Shown: positions 22,705-32,326, counted from the stretch's first letter. The stretch: DNA of 33,010 nucleotides from an endosymbiont of Lamellibrachia barhami (GCF_011947365.2 NZ_JAAVSH020000001.1:88897-121906); one strand, 5' to 3'. A program made the numbers and translations. The notes: a model not told the origin generated them from the sequence alone.

Positions 22705-22941
22705 TTAGACCTTTTCGCCACGGGCGCGGATGTCAGACAGCACTGCATCTATGCCCTTCTTGTCGATGATGCGCATACCTTTCGTAGTGAGCCGCAGGCG
22801 CACCCAGCGGCTCTCACTCTCCACCCAAAAACGATGGTAGTGCAGATTGGGCAGGAAGCGTCGTCTGGTCTTGTTGTGCGCGTGGGAAACGTTGTTTCCT
22901 GAGACCGGGCGCTTGCCGGTTACCTGACAGACTTTTGACAT
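22705..22941 (-). CDS. rpmB: Ribosomal protein bL28
   Basis: 78 residues, identical in length to E. coli bL28: [61 protein letters not shown] chose the ATG at 22941; an in-frame codon two positions upstream is less likely. First gene of the rpmB-rpmG operon, with the (AAGGCGA)n tract just upstream at 23014-23097, within its promoter region. Confidence 0.97.
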   Translation of the reverse strand: MSKVCQVTGKRPVSGNNVSHAHNKTRRRFLPNLHYHRFWVESESRWVRLRLTTKGMRIIDKKGIDAVLSDIRARGEKV

Positions 22942-23013
22942 TGTCAAAACCTCTAAATTTGTTAACCCTGGGGCGAAAAGCGCGTAATTATGGCAGAGAG
23001 GGGAGAGAGGTGC

Positions 23014-23097
23014 AAGGCGAAAGGCGAAAGGCGAAAGGCGAAAGGCGAAAGGCGAAAGGCGAAAGGCGAAAGGCGAAAGGCGAAAGGTGAAAGGCGA
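23014..23097. repeat. Tandem heptamer AAGGCGA, 12 units
   Basis: Eleven AAGGCGA units and one AAGGTGA, perfectly head to tail, followed by degenerate AACCTGA. Seven is not a multiple of three, so it would shift any reading frame. It lies between rpmB and the toxin-antitoxin module. Confidence 0.97.
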
Positions 23098-23116
23098 AAC
23101 CTGAAACTAGGTGAAG

Positions 23117-23167
23117 TTGACGGCATTGCCAATATGACCAATAATCAATGTACGGCAATTAGCCGTA
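23117..23167 (+). promoter_or_regulatory. Promoter and operator of the toxin-antitoxin operon
   Basis: A -35 box TTGACG (23117-23122), a 17-bp spacer and a -10 box AATAAT (23140-23145), then a perfect 6-bp inverted repeat TACGGC-AATTA-GCCGTA (23151-23167) at the expected transcription start, 23 bp before the antitoxin ATG. Position suggests autorepression by the ribbon-helix-helix antitoxin. Confidence 0.65.
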
Positions 23168-23189
23168 TGAATTATTGTGTGGGGAAGAC

Positions 23190-23471
23190 ATGGTGCATCC
23201 AGTACAACGTGAACGCATCGAGATGCGTGTCGATACGGAGATCAAACAGTTGGCGGAAAGAGCTTCTGCGGCCCTCGGTTGCGCATCGCTGACCGAATTC
23301 ATTACGACATTGATTCGCGATAATGCACCGAGGATTTTACAACAGGAATCCTCGATCCAGCTCACGAATGCGCAGTTCGATAATTTCATTGCGATCTGCA
23401 ACGATGCCGAGCGCAAGCCCAGTGCCCGCATTATGGAAGCTGCCAAGCGGCTGGATGCCGAGGGATTTTAG
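23190..23471 (+). CDS. DUF1778 antitoxin, TacA type
   Basis: 93 residues from the ATG at 23190, preceded by GGGGA; a TTG at 23175 is also in frame. The N-terminus RIEMRVDTEIKQLAERAS is the ribbon-helix-helix DNA-binding motif (strand then two helices), followed by SLTEFITTLI and a C-terminal tail (AQFDNFIAICNDAERKPSARIMEAAKR) that wraps the toxin in this family. It neutralises the GNAT toxin encoded directly downstream and likely binds the palindrome at its own promoter. Stop and next start are adjacent. Confidence 0.88.
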   Translation: MVHPVQRERIEMRVDTEIKQLAERASAALGCASLTEFITTLIRDNAPRILQQESSIQLTNAQFDNFIAICNDAERKPSARIMEAAKRLDAEGF

Positions 23472-23996
23472 TTGGCGTTTTTGCAAGAGTTTGTTTTAGT
23501 CGATCAATCACAACATGGCATAAAGGCCTTTGACTGCGGCAAGCCAGACATGGATAGATTTCTGGCGCGTTTTGCAGTTAAGAATATGCGGCTGGGCCTC
23601 AGTCGTACTTGGGTCTTGCCGGTTGTCTCTGAAAGACAGCAAGCCCAAAAAGAGCGAATTGCAGCCTATTATTCCCTTGCCGCCTCCACAGTGGTGCGGG
23701 AAGAAATACCCACCGATATAAATCTACCGGGCTATCCCGTTCCGGTGGTGCTTCTTGCGAGACTCGCTGTTGATGATCGATTCCAAAGGCGGCGGCTTGG
23801 AGAAAAAACCTTGATTACTGCACTTCGGAAATCCGTAGAGTTGACCAATGCAGGGCTGCCTGCACTCGGCGTGATACTGGATGTTCTGGATGAGGATGCA
23901 CTTGGGTTCTATCAGCGCTATGAGATGTTTGAGCCGTTTACCGATGATCCTATGCGGCTGTTTGTGCCGATGCACACATTAAGGCAAATCATGTAA
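23472..23996 (+). CDS. GNAT acetyltransferase toxin, TacT type
   Basis: 174 residues from a TTG that immediately follows the antitoxin TAG. The fold markers are FDCGKPDMDRFLARFA, the acetyl-CoA loop region VVLLARLAVDDRFQRRRLGEKTL (R-R-x-L-G), and FYQRYEMFEPF near the end with the conserved Tyr. TacT-type toxins acetylate the amino group of aminoacyl-tRNA and block translation. Position and pairing with a DUF1778 gene support the class. Looks intact and is followed by a REP pair. Substrate tRNA cannot be deduced. Confidence 0.88.
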   Translation: MAFLQEFVLVDQSQHGIKAFDCGKPDMDRFLARFAVKNMRLGLSRTWVLPVVSERQQAQKERIAAYYSLAASTVVREEIPTDINLPGYPVPVVLLARLAVDDRFQRRRLGEKTLITALRKSVELTNAGLPALGVILDVLDEDALGFYQRYEMFEPFTDDPMRLFVPMHTLRQIM

Positions 23997-24000
23997 AGGA

Positions 24001-24080
24001 TGTAGGCACGATCAAGCGTAGCGGATCGGGCAATAAACCTCATAGGGTTGCCGGTTCCGCTGCGCTTGAACCGGCCTACA
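24001..24080. repeat. REP-like inverted pair between tacT-like gene and radC
   Basis: GTAGGCACGATCAAGCGTAGCGGATCGGGC and an inverted relative ending CGCTTGAACCGGCCTAC lie between convergent genes. Same family as 15399-15459 and 32327-32416. Confidence 0.8.
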
Positions 24081-24126
24081 TTTCATAAAACGTAAAAGGC
24101 GAAGTTCAGTCTGGTCAATCCTATAA

Positions 24127-24154
24127 CCTTTAGCCTTTGACCTTTGACCTTTGA
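24127..24154. repeat. Heptamer CCTTTGA, four units
   Basis: CCTTTAG followed by three CCTTTGA. Its reverse complement TCAAAGG resembles the AAGGCGA unit on the other side of the toxin-antitoxin module, in inverse orientation. Confidence 0.85.
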
Positions 24155-24162
24155 CCTTAAAT

Positions 24163-24837
24163 TTACATCATCCCCCGCTCCGCCAACGATACCGGTTCAC
24201 CATCGCCGATGACAAAATGGTCCAACACGCGGATATCCACAAGTGTCAGGGCTTCCCGGATGCGCTGGGTGATCTGCTGGTCGGCCTGGCTTGGTTCAGC
24301 GACGCCCGAGGGGTGGTTGTGGGCAAGGATGAGGGCGGCGGCATTGAGTTCGAGGGCGCGTCGAACCACCTCTCGAGGGGGGACGCTGGCGCCGTCGATG
24401 GTGCCCCGGAACAGCTCTTCGTACTCAATTACCCGATGACGATTATCGAGAAACAGGCAGGCAAAGACCTCGTAGGGATAGTGCCTCAGGCGCGACTGCA
24501 GATAGCGTCGGGATGCGGCGGGATTGGTGAGTGGTTCGCCCCGCTCCAGATCCTCCTGCAGGTAGCGGCGTCCCATCTCCAGGACGGCCTGAAGCTGCGC
24601 ATATTTGGCGTTTCCCAGTCCCTTGCTTTGACAGAATTTCTTCTGCCCTGAGGCCAGCAGATGTCTGAGTCCCCCATACTCCCGCAGCAGGTCTCTGGCG
24701 AGATCCACAGCGGTTTTTCCAGCGACGCCGGTACGCAGGAAGATTGCCAGTAGTTCGGCGTCGGACAGGGCGGTGGCGCCCTTTTGCAGCAGTTTTTCCC
24801 TTGGCCGTTCGGCGATGGGCCAGTCGGTGATTGGCAT
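24163..24837 (-). CDS. radC: RadC-family JAB1/MPN domain protein
   Basis: 224 residues, full length. N-terminal helix-hairpin-helix region ([46 protein letters not shown]), then the MPN/JAMM domain with Glu in [12 protein letters not shown], and [10 protein letters not shown] followed by [11 protein letters not shown] giving the H-x-H-x(10)-D metal site. Once linked to DNA repair, the family's function is not settled; it is likely a metal-dependent hydrolase. It is divergent from coaBC, its usual neighbour in gammaproteobacteria. Confidence 0.95.
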   Translation of the reverse strand: MPITDWPIAERPREKLLQKGATALSDAELLAIFLRTGVAGKTAVDLARDLLREYGGLRHLLASGQKKFCQSKGLGNAKYAQLQAVLEMGRRYLQEDLERGEPLTNPAASRRYLQSRLRHYPYEVFACLFLDNRHRVIEYEELFRGTIDGASVPPREVVRRALELNAAALILAHNHPSGVAEPSQADQQITQRIREALTLVDIRVLDHFVIGDGEPVSLAERGMM

Positions 24838-25031
24838 AAGACCTCCATGTCTTGGATAGGCTTCTATAATTTCGCCCTAAGGTTAGCGGAAAAACGTGTT
24901 CTGAGTCACGAAATTCCTATCTTTTCCGCTGCCGGGGTTAGTGCTTACTCATGCCCTGGATACTGCGGCTTTGCTGTAACAGTCCCATGGGGTACTCTTG
25001 CCAATCGGGAATCTGTGGTCATTTTAAATCG

Positions 25032-26243
25032 ATGTCTGTGTTACAGGGAAAAAAGGTTGTTCTCGGTGTTACCGGTGGCATTGCTGCTTACAAGAGCGCG
25101 GTGTTGCTCCGTGCGCTGATGCAGGCAGGAGCTATAGTAAGGGTGGTGATGACACCCGCAGCCCAGGCGTTTGTCACGCCCCTGACATTCCAGGCGCTCT
25201 CCAAACAGCGTGTCTATACGGAACTGTTCGACACAGATCAGGAAGCGGCGATGAACCATATCGATCTGGCGCGCTGGGCTGATCTGGTTTTGGTTGCTCC
25301 GGCCAGTGCCGATTTCATGGCGCGGCTGGCGGCCGGTATGGCGAATGATCTGCTATCCACGCTCTCTCTTGCGACCACCGCTACCATTGCATTGGCGCCG
25401 GCGATGAATCAGCAGATGTGGCTGAATCCCGCCACCCAGGAGAATGTCCGCTTGTTACGGCAGCGTGGGCTTCTGTTATGGGGACCCAGTGAGGGCGAGC
25501 AGGCGTGTGGTGAGACCGGCCCAGGCAGGATGCTGGAACCCGATCTCCTGTTGGCGCAGGCGGAATCACTTTTTGCTTCTGGGTCGCTGCAGGGGAAACG
25601 CGTATTGATAACTGCAGGTCCGACCCGGGAGTTCATCGATCCGGTGCGTTATGTCGGTAATCGCAGTTCCGGCAAGATGGGCTATGCGCTGGCGGCATCT
25701 CTGATGCGGTTGGGGGCTGAGGTTACGCTCATCAGCGGGCCGGTGGCGCTTACCACGCCTGACCGTGTTTTACGGGTGGATGTGGAGACCGCGCTGCAAA
25801 TGAAAGAGGCGGTGATGGCGCGGGCCAGTGCCTGTGACATCTTTGTTGGCGTGGCGGCGGTGGCAGACTATCGTCCCACTGAGATGGCTGCCAAGAAGAT
25901 AAAAAAGAGTAGTGAAACGTTGCAGCTGAATCTGCGGAAAAATCCGGATATTCTCGCTCTGGTGGCGGCGCTGGATGAAGCGCCCTATACCGTGGGGTTC
26001 GCTGCCGAAACGGATGATGTGGAGGCCTTTGCAGATGCCAAACGACGCGCCAAGAAGGTGGACCTTATTGCGGCGAATCGGGTAGGTGGAAGCAGGGGAG
26101 GGTTCGAAGGGGATGAGAATGCGCTGCTTTTGCTGTGGGAAGGCGGCAGGGAAGCAATCCCGATGATGGCGAAACCGGCGGTGGCGGAGCGGCTCGCAGA
26201 GCGTATCGCCGAGCAGTATCATAGTCAGTCTAACCTGGGATGA
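25032..26243 (+). CDS. coaBC: Bifunctional phosphopantothenoylcysteine synthetase/decarboxylase
   Basis: 403 residues from the ATG at 25032 (MSVLQGKKVVLGVTGGIAAY); the frame extends to 24951 but only this start opens the family's N-terminus. CoaC (about 1-190): flavin-binding GVTGGIAAYKSA, catalytic His in MNHIDLARWAD, PAMNQQMW, and the active-site Cys in GEQACGETGPGRM. CoaB (about 190-403): KRVLITAGPTREFIDPVR, NRSSGKMGYALA, VAAVADYRP and AAKKIKK (synthetase Lys). Two consecutive steps of coenzyme A synthesis. The next gene is algC; the usual intervening dut is missing. Confidence 0.96.
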   Translation: MSVLQGKKVVLGVTGGIAAYKSAVLLRALMQAGAIVRVVMTPAAQAFVTPLTFQALSKQRVYTELFDTDQEAAMNHIDLARWADLVLVAPASADFMARLAAGMANDLLSTLSLATTATIALAPAMNQQMWLNPATQENVRLLRQRGLLLWGPSEGEQACGETGPGRMLEPDLLLAQAESLFASGSLQGKRVLITAGPTREFIDPVRYVGNRSSGKMGYALAASLMRLGAEVTLISGPVALTTPDRVLRVDVETALQMKEAVMARASACDIFVGVAAVADYRPTEMAAKKIKKSSETLQLNLRKNPDILALVAALDEAPYTVGFAAETDDVEAFADAKRRAKKVDLIAANRVGGSRGGFEGDENALLLLWEGGREAIPMMAKPAVAERLAERIAEQYHSQSNLG

Positions 26244-26256
26244 TTGACGTACAGTC

Positions 26257-28806
26257 ATGAAGAGACAGAAGAAACAGAGCGAACAGACGTACAGGAGTGG
26301 AGAACAGGCGGGCCACGGTATCCGCTGGTACTGGCTGATGGCCATAGTAGGGGTGATGGTGTTGATCAGCCTGGCCTGGGCGATGGTCTATGTTCAGTTT
26401 CACGACAGGGATGAGTCGCTGGCGGCACGTCAGGTTGAAACCGCTGCGCAGGCGCTGGCAGGCCGGCTCTCTGAGCAAAACATCTTCCGTCTTCAGCTAT
26501 TGGAGGGCATAGCCGGAGATCCCAATACCACAGCGCTGTTTCGTCTGAATGACCGCATGGCCTTGCGGGAACGGGAAGATCATCTGACTCAGATAGTGCC
26601 CGGCGTTTTGCGTGTCAGGTTACTGCCCGCCGGACAACGTGAACCGGATAGCAGTGTGATGCCGCACCTTGGTTATGCCTCCCTGGAACTGATGCGTCAG
26701 GCCGAGAAACAATTGCAGACCCCCCCCGCAGAGGTCCATCAGTTTGGTAGTGCCCAGCAGTATGTTGCGATGGTGGTGGCTGTGCGTTCTCCTGAAGATG
26801 AGTCCGCATTGGGCGTCATTCATGCAGCCTTCCCGGCTGGCGGTCTGCAGGATTCGGTAGACAGTGTGAAGGAATATGCCGGGCGGGTCGAAGTACGCCA
26901 GGTTGTGGATCGGGCCAGCGCACTGGTGTTGGCAATGGCCGGCAGTGTCTCGCCTGATCAGCAACAGCCTGATGGTACGCTGCCGGTGTCGGGCAGTATC
27001 TGGGAGGTGGCCTACTGGAAAGCGTCAGCCGGCAAAGAGGGATTCTCCAATGACCTGATGTTGCTGCTGCCAGGGCTGGTGGCGATTGTCTTGAGTGCTG
27101 CGCTGCTCTTCCTGCTTGCGGAAGGCATGCGCAGGGCATTGAAAAAGGATCAGTACAGCATTCTGGAACTCATGGAAAGCATGATGAGGGGCAAATCGCC
27201 CACACGACACATGGCCCGTCTTCTGGATATGCAGGCCACGCTTGAAATTTTGGAACATCAGGCGCGTGAGGTCAGAACACGCCGCATCGAACGTCGCGCC
27301 AAACGCAAGCGTGATGCCGGATCAGCCCATGGCATTACTGTGGATGAAGATCTGTTTTCAACTTCTGATATGGCTGAGGATTCGCGCAGTTTACCTCCAG
27401 TTCGTACCACGGCTCTATCGTCTGCCCCGGTTACGGCTGTCCCCGCGTCAATCTTCAGAGCCTATGATATCCGTGGCCTGGTGGACGACACTCTGAATGA
27501 AGAGGGCGTTGAGGCAATCGGTCGCGCTGTCGGTAGTGAAATCTACGAGCAGGGTTTTCAGACCGTGGTCGTGGCGCGTGATGGCAGGCATTCCAGTGAA
27601 CGATTGGCGGAGGCGCTGGTACGGGGATTGCGGGGAAGTGGTCGCGATGTGATCGATGTGGGACTGGTGCCCACCCCTCTGCTCTACTTCGCTGCGCATG
27701 AGTTTACTGCAGGTTGTGGCGTGGTTGTGACCGGCAGTCACAATCCTGCGGAATACAACGGTATCAAGGTCGTGATCGGTGGTGAGAGTCTCTCCTCTGA
27801 GGGGGTTCAATCGATCTACCGGCGTATTCAGCAGGGCAATCTACTGCAGGGCGACGGGGATTTTGAAACTCGGGAAATTATTTCGGAATATACCGACCGG
27901 GTGGTCAATGATGTGAGTCTGGCTCGGGGAATGAAAGTGGTGGTCGACTGCGGCAACGGCGCTTCCTCAGTGCTGGCGACCAATCTTTTTCAACTGTTGG
28001 GATGCGAAGTGGAGGAACTGTTCTGTGAAGTGGACGGGGACTTCCCCAACCATCATCCGGATCCCAGCCGTCCTGAAAACATGCAGGCGTTGGCAAAACA
28101 GGTTGTGGAGAGCAAGGCTGATGTCGGCTTCGCCTTCGACGGTGATGGGGACCGGCTCGGCGTGGTGGATTCTTCAGGCAAAATTATCTGGCCGGATCGG
28201 GTGCTTATGTATCTGGCCATGGACGTTCTCTCCCGAGAGCCCGGCGGCGATATTGTCTATGACGTGAAGTGCAGCCGTCATCTTGCCAATGTGGTGCTTG
28301 CCAACGGCGGACGACCGTTGATGTGGAAGAGCGGTCACTCCATGCTCAAGGCGAAGATGCAGGAGACGGGTGCACTGCTGGCGGGCGAGTTCAGCGGGCA
28401 CATCATGTTTGCAGAGCGCTGGTATGGCTTTGATGATGGTCTCTATGCGGCGGCAAGGCTGCTGGAGATATTGACCCTCGACCCCCGCAGCAGCGCAGAG
28501 ATTTTTGCCGAACTGCCGGAGAGTGTCTCTACTCCGGAATACAGCGTGACCCTGAAAGAGGATGAGTGTGACGTCATCATGGCGGCACTGGACAAGCAGC
28601 CGGACCTTCCTGGCGCACGGCTGCTCAGAATTGACGGTCTGCGGGCTGAGTTCGAGCAAGGTTGGGGGCTGGTGCGTGCATCCAACACCACCCCGTCTCT
28701 GATATTTCGTTTTGAGGCGGAGGACGAGGATGCGCTCAAGCTGGTAATGGATGTCTTTCGCAACCTTCTTGGCCAGGTACAGCCAGATCTAAAACTGCCG
28801 TTTTAA
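26257..28806 (+). CDS. algC: Phosphomannomutase/phosphoglucomutase with N-terminal membrane domain (AlgC, long form)
   Basis: 849 residues. Residues 1-395 are an extension: membrane helix 1 (about 24-48), a periplasmic-type sensor region (about 50-265), membrane helix 2 (about 267-290) and a charged linker (RRIERRAKRKRDAG). Residues 396-849 are the catalytic PMM/PGM unit: SIFRAYDIRG, phosphoserine loop VTGSHNPAEYNG (Ser494), metal site DGDGDRLG (from Asp628), sugar loop GEFSGH (about 711-716) and the phosphate-binding RASNTTPSL near the C-terminus. It interconverts Man-6-P/Man-1-P and Glc-6-P/Glc-1-P for LPS and exopolysaccharide. Long forms of this layout occur in Pseudomonas. It lies 13 bp after coaBC. 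Confidence 0.93.
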   Translation: MKRQKKQSEQTYRSGEQAGHGIRWYWLMAIVGVMVLISLAWAMVYVQFHDRDESLAARQVETAAQALAGRLSEQNIFRLQLLEGIAGDPNTTALFRLNDRMALREREDHLTQIVPGVLRVRLLPAGQREPDSSVMPHLGYASLELMRQAEKQLQTPPAEVHQFGSAQQYVAMVVAVRSPEDESALGVIHAAFPAGGLQDSVDSVKEYAGRVEVRQVVDRASALVLAMAGSVSPDQQQPDGTLPVSGSIWEVAYWKASAGKEGFSNDLMLLLPGLVAIVLSAALLFLLAEGMRRALKKDQYSILELMESMMRGKSPTRHMARLLDMQATLEILEHQAREVRTRRIERRAKRKRDAGSAHGITVDEDLFSTSDMAEDSRSLPPVRTTALSSAPVTAVPASIFRAYDIRGLVDDTLNEEGVEAIGRAVGSEIYEQGFQTVVVARDGRHSSERLAEALVRGLRGSGRDVIDVGLVPTPLLYFAAHEFTAGCGVVVTGSHNPAEYNGIKVVIGGESLSSEGVQSIYRRIQQGNLLQGDGDFETREIISEYTDRVVNDVSLARGMKVVVDCGNGASSVLATNLFQLLGCEVEELFCEVDGDFPNHHPDPSRPENMQALAKQVVESKADVGFAFDGDGDRLGVVDSSGKIIWPDRVLMYLAMDVLSREPGGDIVYDVKCSRHLANVVLANGGRPLMWKSGHSMLKAKMQETGALLAGEFSGHIMFAERWYGFDDGLYAAARLLEILTLDPRSSAEIFAELPESVSTPEYSVTLKEDECDVIMAALDKQPDLPGARLLRIDGLRAEFEQGWGLVRASNTTPSLIFRFEAEDEDALKLVMDVFRNLLGQVQPDLKLPF

Positions 28807-28847
28807 CCCCGATTCGGCAACAGCTTTTTTCTTACTCACACAGTTGA

Positions 28848-29749
<902 letters not shown>

Positions 29750-29750
<1 letters not shown>

Positions 29751-30340
29751 TGAGTAGCAGGATACCGCGCAAACAGCTGATTCTCGAGGCGCTGGCCCGC
29801 GAACTCGAACAGAACCCCGGTGGCCGCATTACCACTGCGGCGCTGGCGCGGGCCGCAGAAATATCCGAGGCGGCGCTCTATCGTCATTTTGCCAGTAAGG
29901 CGAAGATGTTTGAAGGGTTGATCGATTTTGCCGAGGAGAGCATCTTCGTGCGTATCAACAAGATACTGGAGGAGGAGAGCGATGCCAGATTGCGCTGCGG
30001 CAGGCTGCTCTACCTGGTATTGCTCTTTTCTGAACGCAATCCCGGCATTACCAGGGTACTGCTTGGCGATGCACTGGTTGGCGAAACTGAACGGTTGCAG
30101 ACTCGGGTGGGGCAATTCTTTTCCCGACTCGAAACCCAACTGAAGCAGATCCTGCGGGAGGGTGACCTGCGGCAAGGCGGACTGCAGAGGGTCGATCCCA
30201 GTGTGTCGGCAAACCTCATGCTGGCGGCTGTTGAAGGCAGGATGCACCAATATAGCCGCAGCCGTTTCAAGACGGCGCCTCTAACCCAATGGGAAGCGCA
30301 ATGGAGGGTGCTGGAAGCCGCGCTCTTTTATCTGCAGTGA
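29750..30340 (+). CDS. slmA: Nucleoid occlusion factor SlmA (TetR family)
   Basis: 196 residues. N-terminal HTH: PRKQLILEALARELEQNPGG, RITTAALARAAEISEAALYRHFASKAKMFEGLIDFAEESIF. The C-terminal all-helical regulatory domain (RNPGITRVLLGDALVGETERLQ) matches the SlmA signature and length (E. coli 198). It binds specific DNA sites and blocks FtsZ assembly over the nucleoid. The argB-slmA coupling with a shared base is typical of this order. Ends in TGA. Confidence 0.95.
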
Positions 30341-30359
30341 CACCTGCCGGCATCCTGCT

Positions 30360-31355
30360 TTAACGCTCTGCAACTGCCGCGTTAAACCCCTCCCTTATCT
30401 GGCGCACCGGCTTACTGGCGCAGAAGGCCGCGCCTTCAGGGGTGTCCTTGCACTGCAGATCCATAAATATGATCGTCTGCCGGGTTATGGCATCAGTGAG
30501 GCGTGACATAGTGATGCTGATATCCTGGGCTTTTACGGGCTGCCCTGTCATCAGAATGTTCTCTGCGAGCATTCGAACCGGGGTGGTGGCATGAGAGTGG
30601 AGGTATTGTGTGGCAGCTTGCCAGGATGTTTCGCACCGACTCTCCCCCTGGCAATGGTAAACGTTGCTCAGTTCCTCTTCGGACTGCGCTGTTTCCAGCT
30701 TATCGTCCGGTTTTCGGCTGAGTCGTTTTAACACTCTGAACCTTTCCAGATCACGGGCAAAAGCTATGCGGATCCTGTTTTTATCCCGTTCCCGATGTAC
30801 GATGGATTGATATGATTCCTTCAACGATTGGCGCTTACGGTCGATCCGTTGAAGATATTCAGATGAAACCGATTCGCCGCTGAGTTCCAGGCTGGCTGCG
30901 TTGCGCTGCATCTCTTCGAGTTTGTTTTTGAGCTGTCTGATGTTGGAGTTGATCACCTGAAGGGAGAGGTCGACTGCCCTGAGTTGGCCGTCCCGAGCCA
31001 TCAGAATGTCATCTTCGCTTCTGAAGGTACGCAGCAATACCCGGTCAGCCGCCTGCTGTTTATCGATCAGTGCCTGCTGCTCTTTCTGCAGTCGTTTCAG
31101 CGCCTCTTGCTGTTCGATCTCCTCCTGGGTTTTTGCGGCGTCCACTTTGTTGACAGTCAGACCCCGTTCATCCAGGTAGGTGTGCTCTCGTCTGACATCC
31201 TCCGGCGGCAGGTAGTCGGAGTAGTGGACCCGTCCGCTCTCATCAACCCATTTGTATAGTTTTCCTGCGTTAACGGGCAAAGAGACAAATGCCAGCGACA
31301 ACAACGTCGCAAGCAGAAGCCTGGATGGTTTGATTAAATTGTTTATTGTTTCCAT
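30360..31355 (-). CDS. DUF4124 domain secreted coiled-coil protein
   Basis: 331 residues from the ATG at 31355; a TTG one codon upstream is possible. Signal peptide (LLLATLLSLAFVSLPVNA), then the DUF4124 motif GKLYKWVDESGRVHYSDYLPP at the mature N-terminus, a helical segment rich in Q/E/K (EEIEQQEALKRLQKEQQALI; LKNKLEEMQRNAASLE), and a C-terminal domain with four cysteines (YHCQGESRCETSWQ and LQCKDTP...FCASKP), likely two disulfides. The function is unknown. Standing alone on the minus strand, convergent with slmA. Confidence 0.85.
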   Translation of the reverse strand: METINNLIKPSRLLLATLLSLAFVSLPVNAGKLYKWVDESGRVHYSDYLPPEDVRREHTYLDERGLTVNKVDAAKTQEEIEQQEALKRLQKEQQALIDKQQAADRVLLRTFRSEDDILMARDGQLRAVDLSLQVINSNIRQLKNKLEEMQRNAASLELSGESVSSEYLQRIDRKRQSLKESYQSIVHRERDKNRIRIAFARDLERFRVLKRLSRKPDDKLETAQSEEELSNVYHCQGESRCETSWQAATQYLHSHATTPVRMLAENILMTGQPVKAQDISITMSRLTDAITRQTIIFMDLQCKDTPEGAAFCASKPVRQIREGFNAAVAER

Positions 31356-31450
31356 CAATAACCCGGTATCTTCTCGACCTTGAGTGACTGGGGCGGCGGC
31401 CGGTTGTTCCTGACCTTTATATCCTTGAAGAGGGATTATACTGCGACCTC

Positions 31451-31547
31451 AGTACTCTATTCCATGTGATAATTATAAGTTCAGTTAGCTTGTCAATGTT
31501 CACGACAAGGTGCGCTGAACCCGTAATTATCACATGGATAGAGCACT
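31451..31547. repeat. Long imperfect palindrome (about 97 bp)
   Basis: AGTACTCTAT(T)CCATGTGATAATTA pairs with TAATTATCACATGGATAGAGCACT, and inner arms GTTCAG..CTTGTC / GACAAG..CTGAAC extend it to a 9-nt loop. It sits between the divergent DUF4124 gene and the TauE/SafE gene. Confidence 0.85.
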
Positions 31548-31562
31548 TGGTCTTAAGATAGA

Positions 31563-32315
31563 TTGTCTGTGGAACAGTTCACCCTTTTTATTATCTCTTT
31601 GTTAGCTAACACATTTTCCGCCTTTTCCGGAGGAGGCGCCGGGTTGGTGCAGCTGCCGGCGCTGATTTTTTTAGGATTGCCGTTCGGAATTGCCCTCGCA
31701 ACCCACAAGATTGCGTCGGTTGCCCTGGGCATTGGCGCAACCATACGGCATCTGCGGGAGGATGGACTGGAGCGGCAGTTCGTGATCTTTCTGCTGGCAG
31801 CGGGGCTGCCGGGGGTGGTGCTGGGCGCCAGTCTGATCCTTAGGGTGCCTGATCGGGCGGCGGAGATCGCATTGGGTGTCCTGACGCTTGGTTTGGGTCT
31901 CTACTCGATCAGCAAACGCTCACTGGGGCAATCGTACGTCCCAATACATCGAAATGTATCGGGGTTCGTGATTGGAGTGACGGGGCTTTTTCTTATTGGT
32001 GTACTTAACGGTTCATTGACCTCCGGCACCGGACTTTTTGTTACCCTCTGGCTGGTGCGCTGGTTCGGTCTCGATTACCGGCGGGCGGTGGCCCACACGC
32101 TGGTGCTGGTGGGCGTGTTCTGGAACGGTGCAGGGGCTGTCACCCTTGGGATGTTGGGGGATGTCAAATGGGAGTGGTTGCCGGTGCTGCTGGCCGGTTC
32201 CCTGCTGGGAGGCTACATCGGCGCCCACCTCTCCATCACCAAAGGGAACCGCTGGATCAAGCGGGGTTTCGAAATCGTCACCCTGCTGGTGGGCAGCAAG
32301 CTGATTATCGGCTAA
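31563..32315 (+). CDS. TauE/SafE family permease
   Basis: 250 residues. TTG at 31563 or GTG at 31569 may start it; no strong ribosome site. About seven or eight hydrophobic helices, with FSAFSGGGAGLVQLPALIFLGLPFGIALATHKIA at the first conserved half and LIGVLNGSLTSGTGLFVTLWLVRWFGLDYRRAVAHTLVLV at the second, the two-repeat layout of TauE/SafE (DUF81). Members export sulfite, sulfoacetate or other organosulfonates. The substrate here is unknown. Looks full length. Confidence 0.88.
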   Translation: MSVEQFTLFIISLLANTFSAFSGGGAGLVQLPALIFLGLPFGIALATHKIASVALGIGATIRHLREDGLERQFVIFLLAAGLPGVVLGASLILRVPDRAAEIALGVLTLGLGLYSISKRSLGQSYVPIHRNVSGFVIGVTGLFLIGVLNGSLTSGTGLFVTLWLVRWFGLDYRRAVAHTLVLVGVFWNGAGAVTLGMLGDVKWEWLPVLLAGSLLGGYIGAHLSITKGNRWIKRGFEIVTLLVGSKLIIG

Positions 32316-32326
32316 CTTACTAAAAC

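Noticed and set aside
23014-23097. CRISPR array
   Set aside because: Heptamers directly abut without spacers and no cas gene is present; it is a simple tandem repeat.
22990-23292. Plus-strand protein with KAKGERR repeats
   Set aside because: It is the translation of the AAGGCGA tandem repeat read into the antitoxin promoter and first codons in another frame.
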